Shown: one piece after another, positions 22,785 to 34,602 of the stretch
Layout: the number at the start of each line of letters is the position of its first letter
Numbering within the stretch: the first letter of the stretch is position 1
DNA from: Apoderus coryli
Lineage: Eukaryota; Arthropoda; Insecta; Coleoptera; Attelabidae
Assembly: GCA_911728435.2 (NCBI GenBank)
Contig: OU452199.1
Span: forward strand, 16,440,860 to 16,504,859
Direction: 5' to 3'
Length of the DNA stretch: 64,000 nucleotides
Program-made: the position numbers and the translations under genes
Notes under the pieces: generated by a model
What the model saw: only the letters and a program-made list of their open reading frames with translations
Told to the model about the DNA's origin: nothing
Database searches by the model: none

Positions 22785-23144
22785 TCCATCAGATCTGTAA
22801 GAAGAAGGTCGAAAAACACAAATAATATAAAGCATAATAGGGAAACAAAAACAAACTTACATGCCAACTTTACTGCACACACATCGGTTACGTCAAAAGG
22901 TTATAAAAATTACATGTTATGACATTCATAAACAAGCTAAAATTGATTCTATAAATATTGACATACCAAAATTTCATTTAAAATAAACCAGTTGGAGTAG
23001 TCGAGATTAACACAATATAAAAAGCCATGTAACAAAAAATACATAGGCAAAGACAAATACATATGTATTTTCTGAAATAATCCATTACGACGAGGAGCGG
23101 GATGTATTTACAAAACAAAGACGTTCGGTAATAAGTAATCTGTA

Positions 23145-23955
23145 ATAAGGGTCAAAAGTTGAACCTTTTGCAGAAAATGAAGATCTCAAAAGCAAAAAAG
23201 AGCCCAATCTTACATTGTGTTAACGATGTCTTTACATTCGAACCGCACCTCGTATTTAACAACATCTCACTTGATAGATAGTGTATACCTATGTCAAAGA
23301 CAAATACATATGTTTTTACAAAACAAAGACGTCTACTCCACAAAATGTTTTATATTGATGTTCACATAGCCAAACATGTTTCGGAACTCAAAACAATAAA
23401 TGAGGTCAATTGATAAAATTTAGAAAAAAACACCGAATTTGGTTGAAATCAGAACTACATAAATATATTTTGAAAGATCTTTAATAGAAATGATTTGCAA
23501 GAAAAAACATTTACATTAATCATTCATTATGAAATTTACTGTTTGTAATAATTGGTGTAATTAATTTTTAAGTTTTCTAAATTTTATCAATTTATTTATT
23601 GTTTTTATACTATTGAATAGTTTTCGAAAATTCATGTATACGGCTTAGACGCTAGGTAAGATTTTTGTAAAAACTTATTAATGCCACTGAGGATGTAACA
23701 GTGAGTTCCGAAACATGTTTGGCTAAGTGAACATCAATATAAAACATTTTGTGGAGTAGACGTCTTTGTTTTGTAAAAACATATGTATTTGTCTTTGACA
23801 TAGGTATACACTATCTATCAAGTGAGATGTTGTTACATACGAGGTGCGGTTCGAATGTAAAGACATCGTTAACACAATGTAAGATTGGGCTCTTTTTTGC
23901 TTTTGAGATCTCCAGTTTCTCCAAAAGGTTCAACGTTTGACCCTTATTACAGATG
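23145..23955. mobile_element. Inverted-repeat element with a hammerhead-like motif
   Basis: Left arm 23145-23377 (GGTCAAAAGTTGAACC to CAAACATGTTTCGGAACTC) is mirrored by 23700-23955, with an internal spacer of about 320 bp. The arms are highly similar, including GCCCAATCTTACATTGTGTT. The spacer is AT-rich and non-coding. The inner end of the right arm completes a hammerhead-like motif (23683-23723); the left arm keeps only its second half. Confidence 0.7.
23683..23723 (+). ncRNA. Hammerhead-ribozyme-like motif, best stem III
   Basis: Order: GCCA, CTGAGGA, T, GTAAC, loop AGTGA, GTTCC, GAAAC, AT, GTT, TGGC. Stem I (GCCA/TGGC) pairs fully, stem II has one mismatch, and stem III is AC/GT closed by a 2-base AT loop with U17 at the cleavage position. 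All CTGANGA and GAA core bases are present. One extra T lies before stem II. Confidence 0.45.
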
Positions 23956-24477
23956 TGTAAAATTTTTGGAGTATCTGGAGGACTTTTGAAACCAAATAAA
24001 TCCACAAGAACAGCAACATTTCCTTTTTATTCTGACCGATGCAATTATGGCTCCATATTACCAAACAACGCCAACGGCTCGTTTGCGATGGTTTTCATAA
24101 TACTATGCGCGATACTCGACTGATAATTCCAACATGTAGGGCACATAGCCCGCTTTATACATTATTGGCGATGGCCGTCACTTCAAGTAAAAAGTTATTT
24201 TGAAAATTTGTGGCACTTATCCCGGTTTTCATTTCATGTCTTAAATTTTGGACTTAAAAACTATTTCATTATTTTTTTAATACTTTCCTTTGTGGACATT
24301 TTTTTATACATACATTCAAACTGTTATATCACTCTTATTTCAAATAGAAATTCTTGTATTATTTGTTTAAATTTTTATGCGCTTAATATATGATGGGTGT
24401 TGGTATTAATGTATGTTCTTGGTTTTTTAAATAAATTTTAACCTTTTCTGGATTTGCGCACCTTTTTAGTATACTTA

Positions 24478-24870
24478 TTAGGTCATTTAATAAGTTCGTA
24501 GGATGACACATAGATGGCGATACTAGAATTTTGTCCATATGATTTTTATTTAGTACTAACCCTTAAATGATAAATTTGGCAGCAATCTGACTATTAATTC
24601 GTGAGTTATTGCATTTTGGGTGACTTTTGTTATTGAAAAAAAAAAAAATGGAAAAAAGTGAATTTCGAGTTTTGATAAAGCATTGCTTTTTGATCAAAAC
24701 ATACAGTGGAGACTAAACAATGACTTGATAAACATTATCCGAACTCTGATCCATCGAGACAAATGGTAGAGAAGTGGATTGCTGAATTTAGACGTGGTCA
24801 TACCAGTACAAACGATGCACAGCGCAGAGGACCCCCAAATGAGTGTGTTATTCCAGGAAACTGATATCTT
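24478..24870 (+). mobile_element. Mariner fragment, family A (5' part)
   Basis: Starts TTAGGTCATTTAATAAGTTC next to TA (24476-24477). From the ATG near 24649 it codes MEKSEFRVLIKHCFL, and in shifted frames RQMVEKWIAEFRRGHTSTN, the mariner N-terminal helix-turn-helix. Stops and frameshifts are frequent and the element ends after the GRPNE-like region, so the catalytic DDD part is lost. A fuller sister copy lies inverted at 49526-52023. Confidence 0.75.
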
Positions 24871-25017
24871 TGAAAATAAAATCTTTTATAATTTATGTGC
24901 AGTTTAGGTACACTAATTAACGCAATAATTTATTTTTTAATAATTTTGTTTAAAATGTGAAGGACGTTTGGACTTCCTGATTTTATAGCATTTCCCTGGT
25001 GCTATTATTACTACCTA

Positions 25018-26264
25018 CCAGGGTTGCCTTTTATATTTCGGGATTAGAGAACAAAAACAAAAATTAATCATCGAAAATCAGTTTATTGTTTTTCAAAATA
25101 TTCCCCATGAAGATCTATACACTTTTGCATGCGTTTGAACCAATTGTCGAAGCACTTTTGCCACTCTGATTGAGGTATGTCCAAAACATGCATTCTGAAT
25201 GCAGCAACCGCTTCTTCAGGTGTCGAAAAACGTTGACCTCTCAGTTTCTTTTTTACGTACGGGAATAAAAAGAAGTCATTCGGTACCAAGTCAGGACTAT
25301 ACGGCGGATGACTCATCAAATCGATGTTTTGGGTGCTCAAAAATACAGTTGTTTGAGCCGATGTGTGAGAGCTCGCATTGTCGTGGTGAAGAGATCCGTC
25401 TTCGGTGGTTGCTTTTCCTTATTTCTTGACAAACGACAAACAAATGGTTGTGTACCACTCAGAATTGACTGTTCTGCGTTGTTCTAGTGGTACGGTTGCG
25501 ACATGTCCAGTTGTTCCGAAAAAACAGGCGACTATTTGCTTGGAAGTGCTTCGTGCGCGAACAACTTTTGTTGGATTTGGCTCCTCTTGAAACACCCATA
25601 CAGTCGACTGCTGTTTTCTTTCGGACTCATACGCGTAAATCCACGAGTAATCACCTGTCACGATGTCATAGACGTGTTTCGAAGCACCGCGTTCGTATTT
25701 TTTGAGCATTTCTTTCGACCAATCGACACGATTCTTTTTTTGAGCGATTTATAAATTGTGTTCATGCACTATTGAATGTATGCTGCTTCCACTAATGCCT
25801 AAGGTTGTCTCAATCTCTTGATAGGTCTCATGACGATCTTGCAATATCAGTTCGCGCACAGCATAAATGGTTTTCAGAACAACAACTGATTTTGGACGAC
25901 CTTCACGAAATTCGTCTTGGAGTGAACTACGACCACGATTGAATTCACGATACCATCGATAAACACTGGTCCTTGAATAAGCTTCATCGCAAAAAATTGA
26001 ATCAATTTCATCCATGCACTGTCGCTGAGTTAATCCACGTCGAAAGTTGTAAAAAATAGTCGCACGAAAATGTTCATGATTTAATTCCATTTTTGAGCGG
26101 AGATGAATCTTTTAAGTTACTGTAAACAACACAGATATCGCTCGTATGTCAAAACGTTCAGAGTACGTATAACCTCAAAAATGTCCAACTTTACGATAGA
26201 GCTGTCAGTTGCCAGATTGCAACACCAGGGTTGCCAAATCCCGAAATATAAAAGGCAACCCTCG
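25018..26264 (-). mobile_element. Mariner element, family B, full length but broken
   Basis: The 1247-bp element has TIRs CCAGGGTTGCCTTTTATATT (left) and CGAGGGTTGCCTTTTATATT (right, inverted), flanked by TA at 25016-25017 and 26265-26266. The transposase is read on the minus strand in three frames: 26090-25749 (MELNHEHFRATIFYNFRRG, HTH), 25719-25419 (YDIVTGDYSWIY, WVFQEEPNPTK) and 25412-25083 (HHDNASSHTS, PPYSPDLVPNDFFLFP). The three catalytic Asp of a mariner DD34D triad are all recognisable, but two frameshifts disable it. Confidence 0.9.
25083..26090 (-). pseudogene. Mariner transposase, frameshifted
   Basis: It would cut and paste the surrounding element (25018-26264). Segment 1 is 113 residues, starting ATG at 26090, with paired HTH motifs and GRPKSVV. 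Segment 2 begins around KKNRVDWSKEMLKKYERG and contains TGDYSWIY, where TGDE is usual, and HVATVPLEQRRTVN. Segment 3 contains HHDNASSHTS and ends WFKRMQKCIDLHGEYFEKQ. Total length after ignoring the shifts is about 340 residues, normal for mariner. Shifts lie in an A-run near 25730 and near 25418. Confidence 0.85.
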
Positions 26265-26269
26265 TACTA

Positions 26270-28800
26270 TGATTTTATAGAAAATAAAATCATCATGCAT
26301 AAGTCAAGTATATCCTTTGTTTCGAATGGTTAATGATACATACTCGTAGTGTATTTTATCGACATAAACACTATCGAAATATTTATCTCTGAAGTTTGCT
26401 ACTCCATTGCTTAACCAATTAATATTGTAACACCTCAGTCTGCTGTTTGCTATAGTTTCGCACGTATATATGCCCAGTGTGTCCAATTTGTCATGTCACT
26501 CCAGGGTTTCTCAATAACTATTAATTTTTAAACATTTGTAGTTTGCACGTGTTTGTGATATATTTTTTTAAATTAATGATAAAATCCACACCTCAGTAGG
26601 TATCTCAAAATCTTTTTACACGGTGGCATAGGAAAAAGACATTAGTACTTATTAGCATATTTATGATAGTGTTTTGTATTATCTTTATGCTCCTCTGCTC
26701 AATACATTATATTGCACATTTTAGTTCCAACAAAATTTATTTCAATAGTTCTTACAACAAATCTGTTTATATATTGTAAACGATATGTGAGCCGACATCT
26801 ATAGGCGAAAAGAATTAACTTTTTTCTAAAGATTACAGAGATCAACAAGTAAGTCAAAACGATGCAAAGTCAATCAACATTCAATATATTTTTAAGATTA
26901 AATTATCAAAATTGTAAATAACATAGCACAAATAAAAAACCAGAGCAATAAATTGCATTGCCCATGATTGAGTTTCTCTGTAGCCCTTTTATTTTTTTAA
27001 GTTAATACATCATTTAATTAACAATCTCATGCTCAACTGACACAATTAATGCCCGTTAATTTGTCAAATTTGTTATTATGTTGAAAATCATAAATAATGC
27101 AATTCGCTTTGAATGTTTAAATTGAAAACTCTGAAGTTAAAATTATTAATTTTTGAGTAACTCTCAAGAGACTTCGTAAGTAGGACACGCGGTACATATA
27201 CGAGCAAAATAAGGTGACTCTTTACGTGGGGGCAGCATCCCATTCCACCCCCAGCGATAAGGTATATGCTAAGTTACCTATATACATAGTTCTGCTCGCG
27301 TATACTTACTATGTATAACTAATTAAAACTAGTAAAAGAGGCAGGGTGCACGATCCATTGGATTTATGGAGCAATTAGCACTCGACTTCTAATTTATACA
27401 AGTTTCCACCCCCGCGGAGCGTCTGAATCCTGTATTTTCTTCCCAAGTACTATGTACCGTTTGACTGAATTCAAACTACCTACGATATGAAATTGAAACG
27501 ATGTTAATTACTTACATGTTTGTTAACCTAGAAAGATCCGTGTTTGATTGAGATTCTAAAGAAACACTTTGCGAGTTTAATATACTATTTAATATACTAT
27601 TTATATCCGTAATTACAGTGCAATTAAGGTATCTCCCAATGAATAATGTGTTTCCTAATTTAAAGTAATAAGGAAATAAACATCTATATAATATTAGCAA
27701 AATAAATAGAACAATATAAGAACAGGAAATAAAATGTTACTAAATACGTATCAAAAGCAAAACTAAAATGTTTATATCATGAGACTAATATAAACTTTCT
27801 AAATCAACTGAGTTAAATCAATTATCTGGAGTTACAATTATAAATTAATAAAACCAATTCGCAATTATTATTAACGTGCAAATTCCAAATCAGTATACCA
27901 GCTCTTAGAAGTTCTTTTCTGAATTTGTGCATGTATAAAAATTTGAACAAGATTTTACTGCTGCTGGCCTGGATTCAGTTGATTCTTTTCGTGATAATAG
28001 ATAATATGCGATTAAGAAATAAATTTGTAATTCTATTTTTGGGGTTTAAAATACGAAGAATTGTTTACGTCTTCCACTTGGGCTTGTCTTATTCTGCCAT
28101 TTAACCAAATAAGTCCATTTTTATCTAAAAATTGTCTTAATTGTTTTCCACAGTTCTTGGAAAAAGCTTTGATGTTGGCAAACTCTTAAGCGTTATTCTT
28201 TTGCATGTTGCATTTCTTTGACAGTTAATTCCGGTGCAACTTAATCTACAGTCCGTAATTTAATCGGCGTTGAAATTCACAGGTAAACAAAACTACTGAT
28301 TTTTTCTCTTTTTAATACTCCAAATATCGTCATTTTTTTTGTAGGTATACAATATATTAGTGTTTAAGTTGTGTTGGAGAAAAAAGAATTTGAAGGAATT
28401 TTTGATATCTCGTCAATTTTGGAACAAATAATTCGATAAAAGTCAAAATGCATGCAGTGATTGATGCAGTAAACCAGTAAATTTATCTTCCAATTAATTA
28501 TTTAAAGTGCTCCAATTTGCTAATTTTAAGTAAATATTTCCGCACAAGAACAAAAAATCGGATGTGTCACCTCAAAACTTTCCCGGAAAGATATAATATA
28601 ATCTAAAATATACGATATGGGTAACGAAAAGAATCTTGGAGATCATCTTAGGTGCCTTCAAAATGGGGAATCGACAAAATTACATAAACTTTTTGGTTTA
28701 GGCAACCCGTACAACTTGCAAGTGACCAAAAATCTTGATTGAAAGCACCGCACTTGCGTGTTGATCGAGTTTTCCCACTCGCAGGTAATGCCATATTTTA
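26270..28800. other. Intergenic DNA, no gene recognised
   Basis: Mostly AT-rich. A GC-richer patch at about 27180-27440 (ACGTGGGGGCAGCATCCC, CACCCCCAGCGATAAGG, CCACCCCCGCGGAGCG) stands out and might be regulatory or the edge of an undetected gene, but has no open frame. 28540-28620 (GTGTCACCTCAAAACTTTCC) is an inverted partner of 13665-13730. Confidence 0.35.
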
Positions 28801-28810
28801 CCGTCTTATA

Positions 28811-30634
28811 CCGGGTGTCCCACCGGGAAGGGATTCGATCGATTATGGAGAAACGAAAACGTGGAACAATCTGAAAATCTGGTGTAATACTTAGGTCGAT
28901 GGGGCCAATTCGGCTAAAATGTTTTCAAGAATCTAGCACTTCCGGTTATACCGGAAATGCGGGTCAACTTCCTTATTTCAAATAAGACTCTATATGAATT
29001 ATATTTTTGTTGGATTCTCCTTGTAATTTTAAACATATTTCATGCATAATATGTTATACCTATCGGAAGCCGTTTTAGAAATATTTGAAATTTTATGTCA
29101 GAAATGACGTTTTCAGAATAAAGAATAATAACAATTTTTTATTATATGGAAGATTTGATAATTTAATTTGTTAGAATATCCTAGGAGATATAGATCTACT
29201 TTAGGCGCCTACGTATATTTTTATAGTAAATATTAATACAGGGTATTTGAAAAAATGGATAAAAAATCAAATTGAAAAAAAGTGTTAAAATCAAAATTTT
29301 TCAACGGCAACCCCCCATTTTATATTTTTTTTATTTTTTTCCGACAAAAATAAGGGCAAGTTTATGAAAGGATGTCTATCCCAAAACTGATAGTTTTCAT
29401 AATATTGGCAATTTTACATTTTTCTATTACAATAGTGATATGAATTTGAAATTTAATTGATTTTAGTTGGCCATGATGGCTTTAGATAGCAAATGAATAT
29501 GACACTTGACAAAAATAATCAACAACTATGACAAATTGTAGACATTAAATAGTAGTAACAATCATGGCGGGCGTATAAATTATACTAACGAATACTATCT
29601 AAATTTGTTCATTATTTATGGATAATGTGACAGAGTGATGTCACAAACGTGTGATACATTTTCTGCCAGGTACTCAGAAAAACACAAGCCATCACTAATA
29701 GTTGTTAAACGGATAATAGATAATTTCAAAAATTTCGGGTCCGTAAAGACAAAAATAAAACGAAGGACGATGAAGCTGTACTGGGGTACTACACGGCATA
29801 TCCTACGACATCTCTGAGAAAATTTGCAGTGGAGTCTGGATTTTCTAAAAGCACCATTCTCCATAAATAATAAACTAACTTAGATAGTATTCGTTAGTAT
29901 AATTTATACGCCCGCCATGATTGTTACTACTAATTAATGTCTACAATTTGTCATAGTTGTTGATTATTTTTGTCAAGTGTCATATTTATTTGCTATCTAA
30001 AGCCATCATGGCCAACTAAAATCAATTAAATTTCAAATTCATATCACTATTGTAATAGAAAAATGTAAAATTGCCGAAATTTTGAAAACTATCAGTTTTT
30101 GGGATAGACATCCTTTCATAAACTTGCCCTTAATGGGCGGTTGCTATTTAAAAATGTTGATTTATGACACTTTTTTCAATTTAATTTTTTAACCTTTTTT
30201 CAAATACCCTGTATTAATATTTACTAAAAAAATATATGTAGGCGGCTAAAGTAGGTCTTCTAGGATATTCTAACAAATTAAATTATTAAAGCTTCCATAA
30301 TATAATAAAAAATTGTTATTATTCTCTATTCTGAAAGCGTCATTTTTGACATAAAATTTCAAATATTTCGAAAACGGCTGGCGATAGGTATAACATATGC
30401 ATGAAATATGTTTAGAATTACAGAGAGAATCCAAAAAAAAAATATGATTTACATAGGGTCATATTTGAAATAAGGAAGTTGATACCCATTTCCGGTATAA
30501 CCAGAAGTGCTAGATTATTGAAAACATTTTAGCCGAATTGGTTCCGTCGACCTAAGTACTACACCAGATTTTCAGATTCTAGCACAGTGTAGTTTCTCCA
30601 TAATCGATCGAATCCCTTCCCGGTGGGACACCCG
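28811..30634. mobile_element. 1.8-kb giant palindromic element
   Basis: CCGGGTGTCCCACCGGGAAG at the left is mirrored by CTTCCCGGTGGGACACCCG at the right, with TATA just outside each end. The symmetry continues inward for nearly 800 bp per arm (for example GCCGAATTGG, ATGCATGAAATATG-type blocks and CATGGCGGGCGTATAAATT at about 29562, mirrored at 29905). The centre, 29607-29870, is unique and holds part of a transposase. Arms differ by scattered substitutions, as expected of an old foldback. Confidence 0.85.
29638..29870 (+). pseudogene. Transposase N-terminal HTH remnant in the palindrome centre
   Basis: From ATG at 29638: MSQTCDTFSARYSEKHKPSL then IVVKRIIDNFKNFGSV. After a frameshift at about 29757: DEAVLGYYTAYPTTSLRKFA then VESGFSKSTILHK and TAA at 29868-29870. 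The pattern (YxxKxxPS, NFxxxGSV, VLxxxxxxPTTSLRKxAxxSGxSxSTIxH) is that of two helix-turn-helix units found at the N-terminus of insect IS630/Tc1-mariner type transposases with a DUF4817-like start. The catalytic domain is absent; the right arm begins where it should follow. Confidence 0.6.
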
Positions 30635-30689
30635 TTATAATAAGTAATTTTAAATATATTTAGTTAGTTAGTTCAGAACTTTAGGCAAA

Positions 30690-30980
30690 ATCATCCAGGT
30701 TTGGTACATTCGAAGGCGTTTACTAAACAGTTGTTGCGTATGAGTCATCATCTGCGCTGCTTGCTGGGACTGTACCACTGGTCCCTGTCGTTTGAATCAT
30801 GACATCTCGATATTGGGCCTTTTGGAAAATTCAGAATGCCGAGTGTGCTTGGAGGATCATGGGATAGTCGAAAATGTATTATGTTCCTGCCCAGTCGTAG
30901 CTAGAACTAGACAGCATTCGATGAAGTAGCCCTTCTTCTACCAACGAGTCTAGAAGAAAGCTCAGGCAGAAAGATAATCG
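30690..30980 (+). pseudogene. LINE C-terminal Cys/His region remnant
   Basis: Frames give KAFTKQLLRMSHHLRCLL, then VCLEDHGIVENVLCSCPVVA and RTRQHSMK-stop. This is the tail of R1/I/Jockey-type ORF2 proteins, where a TGHxxLNxHL stretch precedes CRLCxEExETVEHxLCxCPA. Frameshifts separate the parts. The copy at 1650-1815 shares GGAAAATTC.GAATGC. Confidence 0.5.
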
Positions 30981-31860
30981 ACCCTTGAGTGCACGCCGTG
31001 GAACCTGAAACATACCAAAAACTTTAATTATTTGGTGTCTACTATTAAACGTTTATTATCATTAAAAAAAAATCATTATTAAAATTATATATTTATATCT
31101 ATAAATTATCGTTACTCGAAGTTTTACGCATATATTGAATACTTGCATGGAAACATTTTATATTTTATCTTACTCAAATACTTATTATTCGGACTTGGTC
31201 ATCCCTAGCGATTAAAATAGTGGAAAGACTGTCAATAATACAGACGTGTCTATTTAGCTTTGAGAATTCCATGTGCTTGTCAGTCAAACATGATTACTAA
31301 GCACTTTTCTGCGGCACGGGCTTCTCTCCTTGCTTTAAATTATTAATGGTCGGCGTGAAGTGTCATGGGAATTTCGTCGGAACCGAATGATATTTTTAAA
31401 GGGAACAATGGTAAAGAATAAATAAACATGTATTTTTTGCTTTTAAAGTGTTCGAATGGAAGCATTGTGTTATTCGAGTTTTGTATAAGCGGTAAACTTT
31501 ATAATTTTAATAAACTTTCTTTTAAACTCTTAATTGAAATACCTACATTTTAATTTGATTTCTTTTAGATATCTTTATTTAACCTAATTAATTAGCGTAA
31601 TGTTATTCCTGTCTAATTAAGTAAAATATGAGACTAATAACTAAAATCAACATTAAAAAAAAACGTAAAAATCTTAGGCAATATAATTTTATGTTTTGGC
31701 AAGGCCATTCAACAAAATATTAATGCTGAGAACCACCTCTGACTAAACCAATCTGTTTAATTATCATTTAATTCGGTAACACTTAAGAGACACTCCGAAC
31801 TAAAAATTCAAGCATAGGTATGCGTTATTAAATAAAGTAGATTATCCATTTATATATATT

Positions 31861-32264
31861 TTTTTCTACGACTGTCTTTAAATGCCTTTATTATATGTTC
31901 AAACATGATTTGAAAATGTAGTACATTGTAATGTTGTTTTTCATTTACCCGTGCACGGGCAAATTTCCTGGTAATGACAAAAGTAGCTTCCGCCATGAAA
32001 AATCACCATAGCAACGCCGACAATACAAACACACCAAATTGACAGTTTAGGTATTTATAATTAATAATAATTATAATTAAGTATTTCGCTAATTTCAAAA
32101 CACACAAACAGTGATAGTGAATATAGTTTAACACCACCTAGTCAATTTAATACTTCTAACTTATCGTATTTAGGCTTACGAACAGGGGTAAGTTTCGAAA
32201 AACAAATATTTTCCTAAAAATTATGTTTAATTTATTCAAAAGCATTAAAACAGTCGTAGAAAAA
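31861..32264 (-). mobile_element. CTACGACTGT-terminal MITE, copy 3
   Basis: TTTTTCTACGACTGTCTTT to AAAACAGTCGTAGAAAAA, 404 bp, inverted relative to copy 1 and very similar along its whole length. The sequence just beyond its right end (ACTCGTAGGAAATAT near 32327) also lies beyond the same end of copy 1 (ATATTTCCTACGAGT near 8638), so the mobilised unit may be larger than the TIRs suggest. Confidence 0.75.
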
Positions 32265-32394
32265 GTATAGTATGAAACTCACATGAAATGACCATTTCCT
32301 TCTCGTATGATTTGCAACGATCATACTCGTAGGAAATATATGTCATTTCATGGTCGTTGCACAATATACTATTTATTTATACTTACACTGACAT

Positions 32395-32780
32395 AAACAA
32401 ACTATTAGTTAGTAAAAAAATAATAGAATATCAGTGATGGAGACGGTTGGCCAGTTGGCTCTCGCCAGTGTCAAAAAAAAATAGAATATTCTGACAGCCG
32501 CCAAATATAACCAAAATGTCATCTTGACAGTTATTTTAACTGAAATACGGCCTTATTGTTATTTCACCAGGTGTTTATTTGTCAAATATAACTGAAGTTA
32601 TTTTTTTTAATATTTTGTTACTTTATATTGACTTATATACCAGGAATGGAATAACGATCCAAATAAACATTGTAGAGATTTAAGTGCTCTATTGTTTGAT
32701 ATGTAACATTGGTATTTTATATTAACAATGAAAAAAATATGATTTTTTAAACTTTGACAGGCCGCCATTTTAAAATTAAC
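32395..32780 (+). repeat. Dispersed repeat, diverged copy of 14085-14580
   Basis: Shares GCCAAATATAACCAAAATGTC, TTGACAGTTATTTTAACTGA and TTAAGTGCTCTAT.GTTTGATATG with the copies at 14085 and 63660, ending at the same ACTTTGACAGGCCGCCAT. Confidence 0.65.
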
Positions 32781-32929
32781 TTTCCGATTTCAACCGCCAA
32801 CGAACTTAAGCGAGATATTGACCTAGCCGATTTTTTAACCAAATTTAGATTCGATTGGTTAACAACAAATTCGACCTAGATCGTGCTTCCAAATTTGATT
32901 GCTGGGCGATGGTACCTTAGAAGTTTTCG

Positions 32930-33330
32930 GAAAAGTAACTACATTAGTACGACTTCCGGTTATACCGGAAGTTGATATCAATTTTTTTATTTGAAAGGGA
33001 ACACCCATATTTTATTATGTCTTTGGATTCCCAATCAATTTTGGAGTATTTTAGTATAACACTTCCCTATACCTATCTTTTTTTTTTTAAATAAATAATT
33101 TATTTTGAATTTTTTTGGTCCAAAACAGGCCTCCGAAAAATATTCGGCATTTTGTCGGTTGAATATACAGAATCTTGAATTTTGGATGGTAGGTCAATAA
33201 CATCTTTAGAATATCAACTATTTCGAGAGATTGCCACACCTGGTTACAGGGTGGTCGCAAATTACTGTAGTATGCTTTACTACTAAAAATAGGCATAAGG
33301 CAATTTTCTCAAATGGCATACCTTGTATAT
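32930..33330. repeat. Diverged transposon-like segment
   Basis: CGACTTCCGGTTATACCGGAAG at 32970 resembles the CACTTCCGGTTATACCGGAA block in the arms of the 28811-30634 element. GTTACAGGGTGG (33245) and ATACCTTGTATATTATC (about 33320) look like element ends. No coding capacity is visible. Confidence 0.4.
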
Positions 33331-33491
33331 TATCAAATATTCTGAAATACAATCAAATTTCCTTTCAAATGATATATCATGTTCCTATACCTAAACTGTA
33401 AGGTTTTTGAAATAAAAATAAGTTTGTAGAAAAATTGGATTGGAGTTAAAAGCCAGGCCTCTTATCTACAAATAATAACAAAGAACCTTAC

Positions 33492-33665
33492 GGTGATTTT
33501 GAAGCTCGAACCGGTGATCGAGTGTGCGATCTCGACGAACGGCTCACCGACCGACTTCTCGATCGATTCCTACTGTGGTAATACGGACTGGAACTGCTGT
33601 AACTGCTAACACTTGAGGCTGATGACGGCGAAGCTCTTGTGTATGGTATAGGGCGTTTTCGGGCG
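33492..33665 (-). CDS. Arginine/serine-rich (RS domain) exon
   Basis: The 174-bp exon has acceptor AACAG before 33665 and donor GTAAGG at 33491-33486. The open frame reads ARKRPIPYTRASPSSASSVS, SYSSSSPYYHSRNRSRSRSV and SRSSRSHTRSPVRASKSP. Alternating Arg-Ser dipeptides are the hallmark of RS domains in nuclear splicing and mRNP proteins. The exon is much GC-richer than its flanks and its length is a multiple of three with matching phases, so it could be skipped without a frameshift. Other exons were not found in the window, so the host protein (ZC3H18-, SRRM- or RNPS1-like) cannot be named. Confidence 0.6.
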
Positions 33666-34407
33666 CTGTTAGTACGGTTAGTGTTTTTGTTAGACTTGGT
33701 TAGTTAATGAATTGAAATGTGGTTAAATAGATACTCACTACCAAAGATTATACACGATAGATAACTGAAAATTATGCGTAGTGAAGAGAGCTATTAAGAA
33801 TAATTGAATGAGTTTTTTTTTTGAAAATCTACCAAAAGTAAAGTAAAGAACCGCAAAATGAAAGAAATATTTATGTAAATAAAATAGAAAATATCTTTAA
33901 TATAGGTACAAGAATAAAATGGCAGCCCCATTTTAGATGTAAGCAGCAAATCAAAGCGACATTCTGTCATGAAAGGCAAACCAACTGAAAAATGAGCAAA
34001 ATACGGCGGACGCATAGTACTCATGCATATTTATAAACGCTGCAGCTCTGGCGTGTTTCCTGATTAATAAAAGATGAACAAAAATTGTTAATTGAATTGT
34101 AATTGGTAGAAAATTCGAGAAAACGAAGAGTGATAAATATTCTTTGCATATAGAAGAGCATGTAATACAATTAGGTAGAATGAAAACAGGACATAAAATG
34201 CTAATGGCAATATTGATTTTTCTGTTTTTACCTTCATTACAAAAACTAAAGATAAAATAAATACAAGTCAAAAATAAATTATTAGTATGTCTATTTTGAA
34301 TAGCTACGGAGAATTAAAAACATTTTGTAATTTATTTGGAGTACTGAAACTTTTTATCATTATTAGCATTTAACTTTAATTCAAGGTAATATAGAGTTTT
34401 AGAAGGC

Positions 34408-34602
34408 ATGGATAATATAAATCAACTGAAGATATTAATTAACCATTGGAAATCGACCGTAGAATGTTCAACTAACCGGGCTCTGATCAACTCAGCTACA
34501 GAGGACTATATTTCCATCGTAAATATGCTACACATCTTGCCAACTTACAAGGCATACAGAATATACAATTTTTGCAAATTGGCAGGCGAAATTCTAAAAT
34601 GA
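34408..34602 (+). CDS. Short ORF, unrecognised
   Basis: MDNINQLKILINHWKSTVEC followed by TNRALINSATEDYISIVNML and KAYRIYNFCKLAGEILK-stop, 64 residues, starting at a true ATG. Composition is plausible for protein, but I recognise no domain, and no splice sites or partner exons are evident. It could be chance in AT-rich DNA. Confidence 0.15.
   Translation: MDNINQLKILINHWKSTVECSTNRALINSATEDYISIVNMLHILPTYKAYRIYNFCKLAGEILK

Noticed and set aside
27180..27440. GC-rich patch as a promoter or CpG island
   Set aside because: No exon follows and no core promoter element is convincing, so it was only noted within the intergenic entry.
33951..34271. 106-residue hydrophobic minus-strand ORF that could be a membrane protein
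   Set aside because: Starts at a non-ATG codon, has no domain pattern or splice context, and its Phe/Ile/Ser bias is that of random AT-rich DNA.
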